From: Enterovibrio nigricans DSM 22720
GTDB taxonomy: Bacteria > Pseudomonadota > Gammaproteobacteria > Enterobacterales > Vibrionaceae
Length of the DNA stretch: 64,000 bases
Assembly: GCF_900167155.1 (NCBI RefSeq)
Contig: NZ_FUXU01000008.1
Span: 1-64,000, forward strand
Direction of reading: 5' to 3'
The translations under genes were made by a program, and so were the position numbers. A model generated the notes under the pieces. The model was not told where the DNA came from. It was given only the letters and a program-made list of their open reading frames with translations, and made no database searches. Each line of letters opens with the position of its first letter. The first letter of the stretch is position 1. Shown piece after piece: positions 19,741 through 31,900 of the stretch.

Positions 19741-20610
19741 ATGTCTGCAAAACATCCGATCATTGCAGTCACCGGTTCGTCCGGCGCAGGAACAACAACA
19801 ACGTCCGATGCATTTCGAAAAATTTTCAACATGATGAACATCAGTGCAGCGTGGGTCGAAGGGGATAGCTTCCATCGATTTACCCGCCCGGAGATGGATG
19901 TCGAAATTCGAAAAGCCAAAGACCAAGGACGCCATATCAGTTATTTTGGCCCGACGGCCAACGACTTTCCTCGGTTAGAGTCTTTCTTTAATGAATACGG
20001 CAAGCAGGGCACCGGACAATTTCGCCGCTACCTTCATACCTTTGATGAGGCCGTGCCTTACAACCAAATGCCGGGCACCTTCACTGCATGGCAAGACTTA
20101 CCGAATAACTCGGATTTATTGTTTTACGAAGGGTTGCATGGCGGTATGGTTGATGGCGATACCAACGTAGCGCAACACGTCGACCTTTTGATTGGCATGG
20201 TGCCCATCGTTAACTTGGAATGGATTCAGAAATTTGTTCGTGACACCCGAGACCGAGGGCATTCTCGTGAAGCGGTCATGGACTCTATTGTTCGCTCGAT
20301 GGATGACTATCTGAATTACATCACGCCACAATTCAGTCGTACCCATATTAACTTCCAACGTGTGCCGACTGTTGATACATCTAACCCACTCAATGCAAAA
20401 GCTATCCCAAGTCTTGATGAAAGCTTCGTCGTGATCCGTTTTCGCGGTATCAAAAACGTCGATTTTCCATATCTGCTAAACATGATCCAAGGGGCATTTA
20501 TGTCCCGTCACAACACGTTGGTGGTGCCAGGCGGTAAAATGAGCTTCGCGATGGAATTGATTATTCGTCCATTAATTCAGCAACTGATTGAAACCGGAAA
20601 AATCAGCTAA
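19741..20610 (+). CDS. prkB: Phosphoribulokinase-like protein PrkB
   Basis: This belongs to the phosphoribulokinase/uridine kinase family. No RuBisCO is visible, and E. coli carries the same gene without a Calvin cycle, so the physiological substrate is uncertain. The 289-residue product has the P-loop VTGSSGAGTTTTS and the conserved EGDSFHR, LFYEGLHGG and VNLEWIQK segments. The chosen ATG at 19741 follows an AGGG ribosome binding site; an upstream TTG at 19726 is unlikely. A hairpin follows the gene. Confidence 0.93.
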   Translation: MSAKHPIIAVTGSSGAGTTTTSDAFRKIFNMMNISAAWVEGDSFHRFTRPEMDVEIRKAKDQGRHISYFGPTANDFPRLESFFNEYGKQGTGQFRRYLHTFDEAVPYNQMPGTFTAWQDLPNNSDLLFYEGLHGGMVDGDTNVAQHVDLLIGMVPIVNLEWIQKFVRDTRDRGHSREAVMDSIVRSMDDYLNYITPQFSRTHINFQRVPTVDTSNPLNAKAIPSLDESFVVIRFRGIKNVDFPYLLNMIQGAFMSRHNTLVVPGGKMSFAMELIIRPLIQQLIETGKIS

Positions 20611-20690
20611 TGCCTTAGCTGGCACCTTTTCGCACGAGATGGCGTTGCAGGTCGTCGTCGACATCGATGCCATAAAACCTAGACAGAAAC

Positions 20691-20719
20691 AAAGAAGGAG
20701 GGGTGTCCCCTCCTTCTTT
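20691..20719. terminator. Terminator hairpin between prkB and yhfA
   Basis: A perfect 13-bp stem AAAGAAGGAGGGG/CCCCTCCTTCTTT (20691-20703 with 20707-20719) has a 3-base loop and lies between two converging genes. The flanking T runs are short, so efficiency in either direction is uncertain. Confidence 0.8.
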
Positions 20720-20754
20720 ACTTACTGAACGAATTTTTTACTGATCGATTGCCA

Positions 20755-21162
20755 TCAGTCTACCTGTTGAATTTCGTACGAGTGTGTCATTTCCACGCCC
20801 GCCCCAAGCATCAAACAGACAGAGCAGTATTTTTCCAAACTGTCTTTCACCGCCGCCGCTACAATCGACTCATCCACATTGTCACCTTTCACGACAAAAT
20901 GGATATTAATGCGTGTAAACAAGCGTGGCGCTTGCTCACGTCTTTCTGCAGACAGTTGTGCCTCACAACCCACCACTTTTTGATTGGCATCTTCGAGTGC
21001 CGCCACAACATCCACAGAGCTGCATCCACCCGCCCCCATCAAAACCATTTCCATTGGACTTGGTGCATGCTCTCCACCGTTGCCATCCATCACGATGTTA
21101 TGGCCAGTATTTGACAGCCCCAGAAACGTCTTATTTCCGCACCACTTGACGCTAGCTTGCAT
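20755..21162 (-). CDS. yhfA: OsmC family protein YhfA
   Basis: OsmC/Ohr-fold proteins often reduce peroxides with two cysteines. The 135-residue product has APSPMEMVLMGAGGCSSVDVV with one cysteine, and a second in the EKYCSVCLML region, consistent with the family. It is divergent from crp, as in E. coli where yhfA neighbours crp. The substrate of YhfA is not established. Confidence 0.9.
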   Translation of the reverse strand: MQASVKWCGNKTFLGLSNTGHNIVMDGNGGEHAPSPMEMVLMGAGGCSSVDVVAALEDANQKVVGCEAQLSAERREQAPRLFTRINIHFVVKGDNVDESIVAAAVKDSLEKYCSVCLMLGAGVEMTHSYEIQQVD

Positions 21163-21398
21163 TGCTTTCCTCCACTTACTTTCAGGGTCGTGATCTTGTC
21201 CACGTTTTTAGCCTTTAATAGAGGACGAAGTCCATATCAAAATCAAGAAATCGTGCGTGAAAAAGGATAAACTCAATGACTCAAATTGAGAGCTTGTAGC
21301 CTGACTGCTGAAACTTTATGCTATCCAACGGACAGGTGCCGCAGGACGATGGGCTAAGGAATACTCATCAGGCAACAAATGCAGAGGAAATGAGATAT

Positions 21399-22031
21399 AT
21401 GGTTCCAGGAAAACCTCAGACAGACCCAACACTAGAGTGGTTCCTTTCACACTGCCACATTCATAAGTATCCGTCGAAAAGTACGCTGATCCATGCTGGT
21501 GAAAAAGCAGAGACCTTGTACTACATCGTCAAGGGTTCAGTGGCGGTATTGATCAAGGATGAAGAAGGCAAAGAGATGATCCTTTCTTACCTCAACCAGG
21601 GCGACTTCATTGGCGAACTGGGCCTATTTGAGGAAGATCAGGAGCGTACCGCATGGGTTCGCGCGAAATCTCCATGTGAAGTGGCTGAAATCTCATTCAA
21701 GAAATTCCGCCAACTCATCCAAGTAAACCCTGATATTCTAATGCGTCTTTCTTCTCAGATGGCTCGCCGTCTGCAAGTAACCAGCCAAAAAGTTGGTGAC
21801 TTGGCGTTCTTAGACGTAACAGGTCGTATCGCGCAAACACTACTTAATTTAGCAAAACAACCGGATGCGATGACTCACCCAGACGGTATGCAAATTAAGA
21901 TCACTCGTCAGGAAATCGGTCAAATTGTTGGCTGTTCTCGTGAAACCGTAGGCCGCATCTTGAAGATGCTGGAAGAGCAGAACCTGATTTCTGCGCACGG
22001 TAAAACCATCGTGGTATACGGTACTCGTTAA
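21399..22031 (+). CDS. crp: cAMP receptor protein (catabolite activator)
   Basis: CRP is the global cAMP-dependent transcription factor controlling carbon use. The 210-residue product starts [15 protein letters not shown]. An AGAGGAA ribosome binding site precedes ATG 21399, while longer in-frame codons upstream are not conserved. The cAMP-binding domain has [22 protein letters not shown] (E72 and R82 present) and the T127/S128 pair in VTSQKVG. The C-terminal HTH reads [23 protein letters not shown]. The length equals that of E. coli CRP. The 236-base upstream gap must hold its promoter; no clear CRP box was recognised. Confidence 0.98.
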   Translation: MVPGKPQTDPTLEWFLSHCHIHKYPSKSTLIHAGEKAETLYYIVKGSVAVLIKDEEGKEMILSYLNQGDFIGELGLFEEDQERTAWVRAKSPCEVAEISFKKFRQLIQVNPDILMRLSSQMARRLQVTSQKVGDLAFLDVTGRIAQTLLNLAKQPDAMTHPDGMQIKITRQEIGQIVGCSRETVGRILKMLEEQNLISAHGKTIVVYGTR

Positions 22032-22052
22032 TACCTTCGATGTGACAATTGG

Positions 22053-22084
22053 AAAAGCCACCGTTTCAACGGTGGCTTTTTTGT
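22053..22084 (+). terminator. Rho-independent terminator after crp
   Basis: Stem AAAAGCCACCG/CGGTGGCTTTT (22053-22063 with 22070-22080) is followed by a run of six T residues. It lies 21 bases after the crp stop. Confidence 0.93.
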
Positions 22085-22193
22085 TATTGCGTGATCATTA
22101 TCTCGCCGAAATTTCTGCCGAATTCAAAATTCGGTGCTACCTTTCAAAACAACGCATGTATGAGTTTACGTGCATATAGAAAGGTGACGTCAT

Positions 22194-22385
22194 ATGGATA
22201 TGGAACACGGCATGTTTTCAACACCCGCCGTACAATCAACCCCTTCAACTTGGTCACGCACCAGTGTTGAACTCGCGGGGTTTAATGGCCCCTCCCTCTA
22301 TCATTTACAGAAACTCCTTGGGGAAGAAAAACGTAAACCCGATGCGGAAGAGTGGCCATCAAGCCTGATCAATGAGCACAGTTAA
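22194..22385 (+). CDS. Small hypothetical protein (63 aa)
   Basis: This is an unrecognised small gene. ATG 22194 follows a GAAAGGTGA ribosome binding site at good spacing; a second in-frame ATG lies at 22200. The product is hydrophilic with no membrane segment or cysteine. It has a Pro/Ser/Thr-rich N-terminus, a central ELAGFNGPSLYHLQKLLGEE that looks like an amphipathic helix, and a C-terminal EEWPSSLINEH. Its stop overlaps the convergent DUF1338 gene by four bases. Codon choice looks like that of its neighbours. It could be a chance frame, but the ribosome binding site and composition favour a real gene. Confidence 0.5.
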   Translation: MDMEHGMFSTPAVQSTPSTWSRTSVELAGFNGPSLYHLQKLLGEEKRKPDAEEWPSSLINEHS

Positions 22386-23182
22386 CTGACTTTATCTGTG
22401 CTTTCAAAAATTTTGTCCGCCGAGGCCTCAACAAACCCTTGATACAGGCTACCATCCGGTAACGAATAACGTTTTGCAAATTCATAGAATCCACCAGGAA
22501 TGGTCATTTCACCGTCGCTAAACATCACTGGTACCTTGTCCGCCATCGTTGACGATTGCTCCAACATGACCTCAGGACTGCCTTTCACCTCGCCGCCAGA
22601 TTCATTGATCGCAAATCCCGCTTGTCGCAAAATTCCGTTTACCTCTGACACCTCAGAAACGGTGCTCAACTGGTTAACACTCACTGTGAAATGGTTTGCA
22701 CCAAAACCATGAGCCGCTAACCACCCCGCATATTCACTTTCCTCTGCCAAGACACGATACAATTCAGCATCAAGTTCCCATGGTCGTCCGCCATATAGAA
22801 ACTCAGATCCTTGCATCCAAGCGTCATCCACCTGATCAACCAGTTTTCGAACTGCCATTTGCAAAGCCGTTGAACACTGCCCTACCATCAATTCGCTAAT
22901 GAAAACTTTAGGCGCTTTAGGATCAGGGTGTTCATAGTGATGTGCATTGAGATTTTTCGCTTCGAAGTGATACTGCCCTTTCGGCTCGTAACCGATGGCT
23001 ATAAACGGGGCTGCCAGTCTGTCTAAGCCAATTTTAGGCAATGCAAACGTGCGCAGCGCAATGTGATCATTTTGCAGCGGAGAGCCTTCTTCCAGTAGCG
23101 CGTGCACTTTCGCCGCTGACGGACAAAGGCGTGCAGTGTAGTCTTGCCATAACGCATCAAACAGCGCGTGAACTCGTTCCAT
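22382..23182 (-). CDS. DUF1338 family protein (2-oxoadipate dioxygenase/decarboxylase-like)
   Basis: Characterised DUF1338 proteins (HglS/YdcJ type) convert 2-oxoadipate to 2-hydroxyglutarate using Fe(II). The 266-residue product has candidate metal ligands in NDHIALRTF, GANHFTVSVN and GGFYEFAKRY (two His and one Glu), the family pattern. It is shorter than the longer HglS group. ATG 23182 has a GGAG site 6 bases upstream. It lies directly downstream of astD in the arginine degradation cluster. Its own substrate is unknown, perhaps a 2-oxo acid from this or lysine catabolism. Confidence 0.82.
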   Translation of the reverse strand: MERVHALFDALWQDYTARLCPSAAKVHALLEEGSPLQNDHIALRTFALPKIGLDRLAAPFIAIGYEPKGQYHFEAKNLNAHHYEHPDPKAPKVFISELMVGQCSTALQMAVRKLVDQVDDAWMQGSEFLYGGRPWELDAELYRVLAEESEYAGWLAAHGFGANHFTVSVNQLSTVSEVSEVNGILRQAGFAINESGGEVKGSPEVMLEQSSTMADKVPVMFSDGEMTIPGGFYEFAKRYSLPDGSLYQGFVEASADKIFESTDKVS

Positions 23183-23205
23183 TACATTCTCCAATCTCGT
23201 TATGC

Positions 23206-25691
<2,486 letters not shown>

Positions 25692-25729
25692 CTCACTCCC
25701 TCCTGATGCGTTATTTCACTGGTGGCGAG

Positions 25730-26944
25730 TTAAGCCACCAGTTTGGACAGTGCACGATCCAGACGCGCTAGCCCCTCTTGAACTTCTTCTTTGGTGATCA
25801 CCAAAGAAGGGGTCATTCTGACGACATTGGCACCTGCCACCAGCACTAACAAACCTTCTTCACCGGCAGCAACCAATACATCACGTGCACGGCCTTTCCA
25901 CTCATCGTTAAGTGCCGCCCCTACCAATAAACCCTTGCCGCGAATGTCACTGAACATATTGTATTTGGCATTCAGTGCCTCTAAACCTTGACGGAACCAG
26001 CCTTCACGCTCTTTCACACCCGCCAGTACTTCAGGTTTAGAAATCTCTTCCACCACAGCCTCCGCCACAGCACAAGCCAGGGGGTTTCCGCCGTAGGTAG
26101 AGCCGTGCGTGCCCACTTTCATATGTGCTGCCAGTTTCTCTGTAGTAAGCATGGCACCAATAGGGAAACCGCCGCCGAGTGATTTTGCCGTGCTGAGAAT
26201 GTCCGGTGTGACACTGGTTTGCTGGTACGCGTAGAACGTGCCCGTTCTGCCATTACCCGTTTGCACTTCATCAAAGATCAATAATGCGTTGTGCTTGTCA
26301 CACAACTCTCTGACGCCCTCAAGGAAAGTGTCATCCGCCGAAACGATACCGCCTTCACCCTGTAGTGGTTCCATCATGATGGCGCAGGTTTTATCCGATA
26401 TAGCGGCAGCCAGTACATCTAAATCATTGTATGGCAGGTGGGTTACATCGCCCGGTTTTGGCCCAAAGCCATCGGAATACGCAGCCTGACCACCAACCGT
26501 CACGGTAAAGAAGGTTCTGCCATGAAAACCTTGCGTAAAGGCAATGATTTCGCTTTTCTCTGGGCCGAACTCATCTGCGGCCCAACGGCGCGCGAGTTTT
26601 AAAGCAGCTTCATTGGCTTCGGCCCCGGAGTTAGCAAAGAATACGCGCTCTGCAAAGCTCACTTCGGTGAGTTTCTTGGCCAAACGCAAAGCTGGCGCAT
26701 TCGTCATCACATTGCTGAGATGCCATAGTTTCTCAGCTTGCGCTTTGAGTGCATCAACCATTACAGGGTGGCAGTGCCCAAGACAGCTCACTGCAATACC
26801 ACCAGCAAAATCAATGTACTCATTGCCATCCAAGTCCCAAATACGCGCCCCTTTTCCCTTGTCGGGAATCATTTCCATAGGCGCGTAACAAGGCACCATC
26901 ACATCATCGAACAGCTTACGTTCTACTTTAAAATCAGCCGTCAT
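25730..26944 (-). CDS. argD: Acetylornithine/succinylornithine aminotransferase
   Basis: This PLP enzyme interconverts N-acetylornithine (biosynthesis) or N-succinylornithine (AST degradation) with the semialdehyde. The 404-residue product has [37 protein letters not shown] and the PLP-lysine region [15 protein letters not shown]. Being first in a cluster with astA and astD suggests a dual ArgD/AstC role. It follows an AAGGA ribosome binding site. A candidate promoter and ArgR-like half-sites lie upstream. Confidence 0.95.
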   Translation of the reverse strand: MTADFKVERKLFDDVMVPCYAPMEMIPDKGKGARIWDLDGNEYIDFAGGIAVSCLGHCHPVMVDALKAQAEKLWHLSNVMTNAPALRLAKKLTEVSFAERVFFANSGAEANEAALKLARRWAADEFGPEKSEIIAFTQGFHGRTFFTVTVGGQAAYSDGFGPKPGDVTHLPYNDLDVLAAAISDKTCAIMMEPLQGEGGIVSADDTFLEGVRELCDKHNALLIFDEVQTGNGRTGTFYAYQQTSVTPDILSTAKSLGGGFPIGAMLTTEKLAAHMKVGTHGSTYGGNPLACAVAEAVVEEISKPEVLAGVKEREGWFRQGLEALNAKYNMFSDIRGKGLLVGAALNDEWKGRARDVLVAAGEEGLLVLVAGANVVRMTPSLVITKEEVQEGLARLDRALSKLVA

Positions 26945-26977
26945 CGCTCATATCCTTCTGTCGATTCTGCTATAAGC

Positions 26978-27007
26978 ATAGTATTTACAATTTTTTAACC
27001 ACATCAA
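26978..27007 (-). promoter_or_regulatory. Candidate argD/ast promoter
   Basis: Reading leftward, -35 TTGATG (27002-27007) and -10 TACTAT (26978-26983) are separated by 18 bases, about 34 bases before the argD ATG. Found by inspection. Confidence 0.45.
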
Positions 27008-27156
27008 TAGCAGATAATTTTATAACCCTAAACTGTAAACTTGGGGGAAATTCATCCTAATGCCATATTTATGCGCAATTTCGCTCAAGTTATTAATACA
27101 ACAAGAGGTAATAGTGTCTTTCCTATTAGGAAACAAAGGAAGGGAGGTGATTCAGA

Positions 27157-27174
27157 AGTGAATAAGGTTTCACT
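27157..27174. promoter_or_regulatory. Candidate ArgR box upstream of argD
   Basis: TGAAT (27159-27163), four bases, then TTTCA (27168-27172) matches nine of ten arm positions of the TGAATwwwwATTCA ArgR box. A further ATTCA half-site lies at 27150-27154. It is far (about 210 bases) from the argD start, which weakens the case. Confidence 0.35.
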
Positions 27175-27196
27175 GTTCACCCGCAGAAAAAGGTGA
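27158..27196 (+). CDS. Possible 12-codon leader-like peptide
   Basis: GTG at 27158 lies 6 bases after GGAGGTGAT (27143-27151), a near-perfect match to the 16S anti-Shine-Dalgarno. The frame encodes MNKVSLFTRRKR and stops at TGA, with four of the last five residues basic, three of them Arg. It points right, away from argD and antisense to the pabA 3' end, so no obvious gene is downstream. Translation is plausible and the role is unknown. Confidence 0.3.
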   Translation: MNKVSLFTRRKR

Positions 27197-27276
27197 AACT
27201 AAAATGTAAAATTAGTGATACAGATCGACTCCCCTGCTAATAAAAATAGGGGATGCAGGGTAGAAAGGTCGGCGGA

Positions 27277-27852
27277 TTACTGTGAAAGGAAGTTAGTAAG
27301 TAACTGATGGCCTTGCTCGGTCAGAATACTTTCCGGATGAAATTGCACCCCTTCAAGCGGCAATGTACGGTGTCGAATACCCATAATTTCATCAAATCCA
27401 CCGTCTTTCTCTGTCCATGCAGTGACATCAAAACACGAGGGTAACGAAGAAGCTTCCACCACTAAGGAGTGGTATCGCGTCACCGTCAGCGGGTTGTTCA
27501 ACCCTGTAAATACACCTTGGTCTTTATGCAGGACTGGGCTGGTCTTTCCGTGCATGACTTGTTTGGCGCGTACGACGTTGGCACCAAAAACCTGTGCCAT
27601 GGCTTGGTGCCCCAGGCAAACACCTAAAATGGGCAACTTACCCGCAAAATGCTGAATGGCATCGAGAGAAATACCAGCATCGTCCGGTGTACACGGGCCA
27701 GGTGAAATAACCAGATGACTCAGGGCCATCGCTTCAATGTCCGCCAACGAAATCGCATCATTACGGTGAACGTCTACCGTCACGCCTAACTGGCAGAAAT
27801 ACTGATACAAGTTGTAGGTAAAAGAGTCGTAATTATCAATAATTAACAGCAC
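27277..27852 (-). CDS. pabA: Aminodeoxychorismate/anthranilate synthase glutaminase subunit
   Basis: This class I glutamine amidotransferase supplies ammonia to PabB (folate branch) or TrpE-type partners. The 191-residue product starts [19 protein letters not shown] and has the nucleophile cysteine in GVCLGHQAM. The catalytic His and Glu are in [13 protein letters not shown]. In Vibrionaceae the pabA gene lies upstream of argD-astA-astD, as here. PabB is not in the window. Confidence 0.94.
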   Translation of the reverse strand: MLLIIDNYDSFTYNLYQYFCQLGVTVDVHRNDAISLADIEAMALSHLVISPGPCTPDDAGISLDAIQHFAGKLPILGVCLGHQAMAQVFGANVVRAKQVMHGKTSPVLHKDQGVFTGLNNPLTVTRYHSLVVEASSLPSCFDVTAWTEKDGGFDEIMGIRHRTLPLEGVQFHPESILTEQGHQLLTNFLSQ

Positions 27853-27945
27853 AAATGGATCCCATCACGTCCTGCTCGCATTACTTCAGCGAGGCTGGGC
27901 GCAAATGCTATCACAGCCCTTAACTTGCTGCACGGCTCCAGATGG

Positions 27946-28914
27946 TCAGAATGCGTTGATCGGTAAAATCGGGGTCGGCCATGGTTCTAAAAACCACTGT
28001 GAATACAAGGCACTGAGCTCCTCACTATTTTCATCCAGCAAGTGAATCAATCTTGGGTCTATGAGTGTCCCCGCCTCCACTGAGATATTCTGAATGGCCT
28101 TGTGTACGCGCGAGTCGCTACCTCCCGCTAAACTTTCAACTTCTGCATCCAGCCTTTCACACACGGTGACAACACGGCACTCTTCTGGAATTTTGTCGCC
28201 TTCAACTTCTGGAAAGCCCGATCCATCCCAGCGGGTGTTTTTGTAAGTCAACAGAGTCGCAGTCACGCAGGCAAACCCTTTGGTTGCTTCAGACAGCAGC
28301 AGCAGACTACGACTTTCTGCCGTTGTGTTATTGCCTTCGTCGTTCCAAAGTTCACCGAGGGAGCAGAGCGGATAAGCGAGACTGATGTCTACAGATTTGG
28401 CTTTGGTTAAACCATATTTTAATGACAACCACTCGCACAACTTGGCAATTCTTGGTGCAGAAATTTCCACTTCATTCTTGTGCAGTGCCGCCACGGCAGC
28501 AACTTGATTCATGACAAGCTGATAATTTTCTCGCATTGTTGTCGCACGCGCTTCCCCCAATAAATTGGCGACACGACTTTTGACCAATTCAGGTGATACA
28601 GGCTTAATAAGGAAATCGGCAGCACCCGCTTTTAACCCTTCGACTTCGCTTTGGTATTCATCAAGGGCAGACACGATAACGATAGGTATATGACAGAGTG
28701 TTCGGTCTTGTTTAAGTTGACGACACACCTCGTACCCATTCATACCCGGCATCATAATATCGAGAAGGATAAGATCTGGTCGCTGCTGAATGGTCAGCTC
28801 TATCGCGCGTTCACCATTTTTCGCAAACACTAAGGTGTATTGGTCTTGCAAGATAGTTCGCATTACGTGCAGATTGCTGGGCTCATCATCCACCACCAAT
28901 ACTTTATACGCCAT
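27946..28914 (-). CDS. Response regulator with degenerate HD-GYP domain
   Basis: The 322-residue product has an intact receiver domain (residues 1-120: acidic pair D9/D10, phospho-acceptor D52 in LLDIMMPGMNGYE, K104 in IKPVS). An HD-GYP-like domain (about 140-290) follows. HD-GYP proteins hydrolyse cyclic-di-GMP, but the metal ligands are lost. The HD motif position reads LCSLGEL (183-189), and HHE before WDGSGFP is KNT (225-227). It is predicted to bind partners rather than degrade c-di-GMP. Its start overlaps the upstream hybrid kinase by 11 bases, so the two are translationally coupled. Its targets are unknown. Confidence 0.85.
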   Translation of the reverse strand: MAYKVLVVDDEPSNLHVMRTILQDQYTLVFAKNGERAIELTIQQRPDLILLDIMMPGMNGYEVCRQLKQDRTLCHIPIVIVSALDEYQSEVEGLKAGAADFLIKPVSPELVKSRVANLLGEARATTMRENYQLVMNQVAAVAALHKNEVEISAPRIAKLCEWLSLKYGLTKAKSVDISLAYPLCSLGELWNDEGNNTTAESRSLLLLSEATKGFACVTATLLTYKNTRWDGSGFPEVEGDKIPEECRVVTVCERLDAEVESLAGGSDSRVHKAIQNISVEAGTLIDPRLIHLLDENSEELSALYSQWFLEPWPTPILPINAF

Positions 28915-31900
28915 AGCCCGTCACTCCTGTGTTTTCGGATGATGGAAATTGCTCAACAACAGACAAAAAGAGTTGGTAAGCATCGTCTAACTCAAAGTTC
29001 TCAATTGATGCCACGAACTCGGCTAATATTGCGGGTGAAACCATGCCTGTCATTGAAGGGATCAGGGTTTTGTAGAGAGTTTCATCGAGTTGCCCTTCTG
29101 ACAGTTTCAAAGCAAATGCCTCGGCGGATCGCGCAAACTGTTCATCACTCATTTTCTGCGTCGTCGATTCATTTTCAAGATCATCAATACGCACTCCCAA
29201 ATACGCTAACGCGTGGTCAAAGGCTGTCGTCAGACTCTCTCTTAATTCAGTCAAACGACTCTCAGCCGTGAGCCGATCACCATTTTTTAAACTCTGTTTA
29301 ATTCTGAGTATGTCGCTTTCGAGCTTGGAAAATCCAAGGTAATGCGCCGCTTCAGCCGCTTTACTTAAATGGTCAACCGCTGAGTCTGGCGATTCAGATA
29401 GCATCTTAACGATATGTGCGGGTAGCTGGTTATAGCTGACAAAAAAATCACGGACGACACTTAATAAGATCTCTGACGATGGCCAACGCTTGCTCACTGC
29501 GTTTTCGTCAAAATACGCCAGTTCATTTTCCCCTTTCACGCTGTTCAGCGGCATGATGTTGCTGGTTTCTTCGTGCACGCCCAAGCAATGCTTGAGAACT
29601 TCAAATATCTGATCATTGATAAATGGTTTAGTAACAACACCGTCAAAACCTCTCTCAAGCCACTGAGCGGTGGGTGTCGGATCGACCGCCAATGTCAACG
29701 CAATGACTTTAGGAGGAGCCTTTGCCCACTGCATAGCCCACGTTTTTAATGTTTTAGGGTTAGGAAACTCGTCACTGAGATAGGCATCTAACATGACGAT
29801 ATCGACAGGCTGTGTTTTGATAACATCTTCAGCAGAAACAAGGTCAGTAAACGTCAATACTTTTACCCCTTGTCGTAGGGAGATGTCTCGAAGCTCTTGT
29901 TGGTTACGCTGTACATCGTCAATCACCAACACCTCGATAGGCGGAAGGGCGTAATGCTGGATAGACTCGCGAGAAAAAGGGGCGACGCCTTGAGAGGGAA
30001 TTAATGGCAAATCTGCGTAAACAAGGGAATTATTTGCCGTTTCGCCATCAAACCACAAATTACCACGCATCAATTCAACCAACTGGGTGATCAAGGTCGC
30101 AGACAGTGTTTGTCCGGTGTTTTCCGTTTCGTTTTGCGCACGCTTTACTGAGCACGAAGGGTACGTCGCTACCACAAAGCGAACCGTGTCGTTCACGGGC
30201 AAGACATGCAATGCAACATGCCCTTTTTCAGTTTTGGTCAGTGCGCTTCGCATCATATTTTGAAGCAGTTGTTTCACACGCCTTGCGTCGCCGACATAAT
30301 GTTCCCCCAGCCGTTCGTTGTAATGCAAGGTAACGTGTAGTTCTCTCGCTCTTACCGTCTCACGGGCAATAAATTCGATTTGTCGGCACAATTGAGCCAA
30401 AGAAAACTCAGCCATATCCAGTGGCAGCGACTGACTCTCAAGCTTCGAGGTGTCGAGAATGTCGTTAATCAACTTCATCAGGCTTTCGCCAGATTCTTTT
30501 ATCACTTCAAGATGATGACGATGCGTGGGATTTTTTTCTTCATCAATTAAAACATGCGTTAAACCGAGAATTGAATTCATTGGCGTTCGAAATTCGTAGC
30601 TCATGTTGGCCAAAAACGAAGACTTTGATTGTGTGGCTTTCTCAGCCAATCGCATCTTTTCCTCAAACTCCTCTTCGGCCTCGCGCTTTTCGGTAATGTC
30701 GAGAATGACGCCATCTATCCAGGTACTGCCATCTTCAGCCCGATAACTATGTCCGATCTCCCAAAAACACTTCTCCTGCTCATCACGCGTGGTGAACCAG
30801 TATTCACAGTCATATTTCCCATTCCGATGCGATGCTAGTTCTCTCGCCCTGCGATAATTTGCTGTATCACTGGGTCGAATACGGTCGATAAAATGGGAGA
30901 CGCCATTTTCCCCCGTTAACACTGACGTGCTGTAGCCTGTCATGGACTTCGCCGCGTCGCTGATGTACACAATATGTCGCGCAGCCCCCGTCATCTCCCG
31001 AAATGCCATACAAGGTAAATTAGCCACCAAAGAACGATATTGTTTAGCGTTTTCTCGTAAGGCCCATGCAAGATGACGTTGTTCTGAAATATCTGAAATT
31101 ACAGCTACAAACTCATGTTTCCCTCGAAGTGCTTGATGACCAATCGCGAGTCTCACGGGCAATGTTGAGCCGTCTTTTCGCTTCGCTGTCACTTCTCGCA
31201 CAGATCCCACCACCGCGGAATTTCGGTTTTCGAGGTAATTATGGATATACGAGTCGTGCCTATGCTGGTGGGCGTCAGTCACTAAGATACGGACGTTACG
31301 GCCCGTGACCTCTGACGCATACCAGCCAAAAATACGTTCTGCTGAGTGATTGAAAAACGTAATCGTTCCATGTTGGTCAATCGCAATAATCGCATCGGTT
31401 ATGGTCTGCATCACCCCCTCAAGTTCTTTTCTTTTGGTAAGCAAATACCGCTCTCGAATTCTGATGCGATAAAAAGCAGTGACAAGGGGGCACAGCGTGG
31501 CAATAAACACAAAGACGAACGCCAGCATCATTAACATGTCACGCCCTAAAAATGGGAAATCATCGTTCCGGTTCGGCTGAACGGAAAGGATCAATGAGCC
31601 GCGAGATAGCAATGACGTCAACATCACTGCAAGGGTAAGCAATGCCCCCGCCGTCAAAGAGCGCGACACATTGATATCCCATTTTTCGTGGACGCTGGGC
31701 GAGTATCGCACCCACAAACTCAACATCACAAGGAGGCCAGTGCTCACCGTCATCAACAAGGCATTGGAAAAGTCGAATCGGGACACAGCTACGCCATTGA
31801 CACAGGCGTAGGTCAACCATGTTTGTACCGAAAGCGTGAGCGTCATGATGCAAGCAGATGAAACAATCTTCAGTGGCGAATTTGTAGGAAAGGCAATCAT

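Larger units (their letters stand above)
26945..27276. other. 332-base gap between pabA and argD
   Basis: This AT-rich gap holds the probable argD promoter near 26978-27007, ArgR-like half-sites around 27150-27172, and a tiny plus-strand ORF with an excellent ribosome binding site at 27158-27196. A hairpin at about 27231-27260 has CCCTGC/GCAGGG arms that overlap an alternative TCCCCT/AGGGGA pair; it has no T run. No conventional gene fits here. Confidence 0.6.

Noticed and set aside
19741-20610. prkB as evidence of carbon fixation
   Set aside because: E. coli has the same gene in the same neighbourhood with no Calvin cycle, and no RuBisCO is present here.
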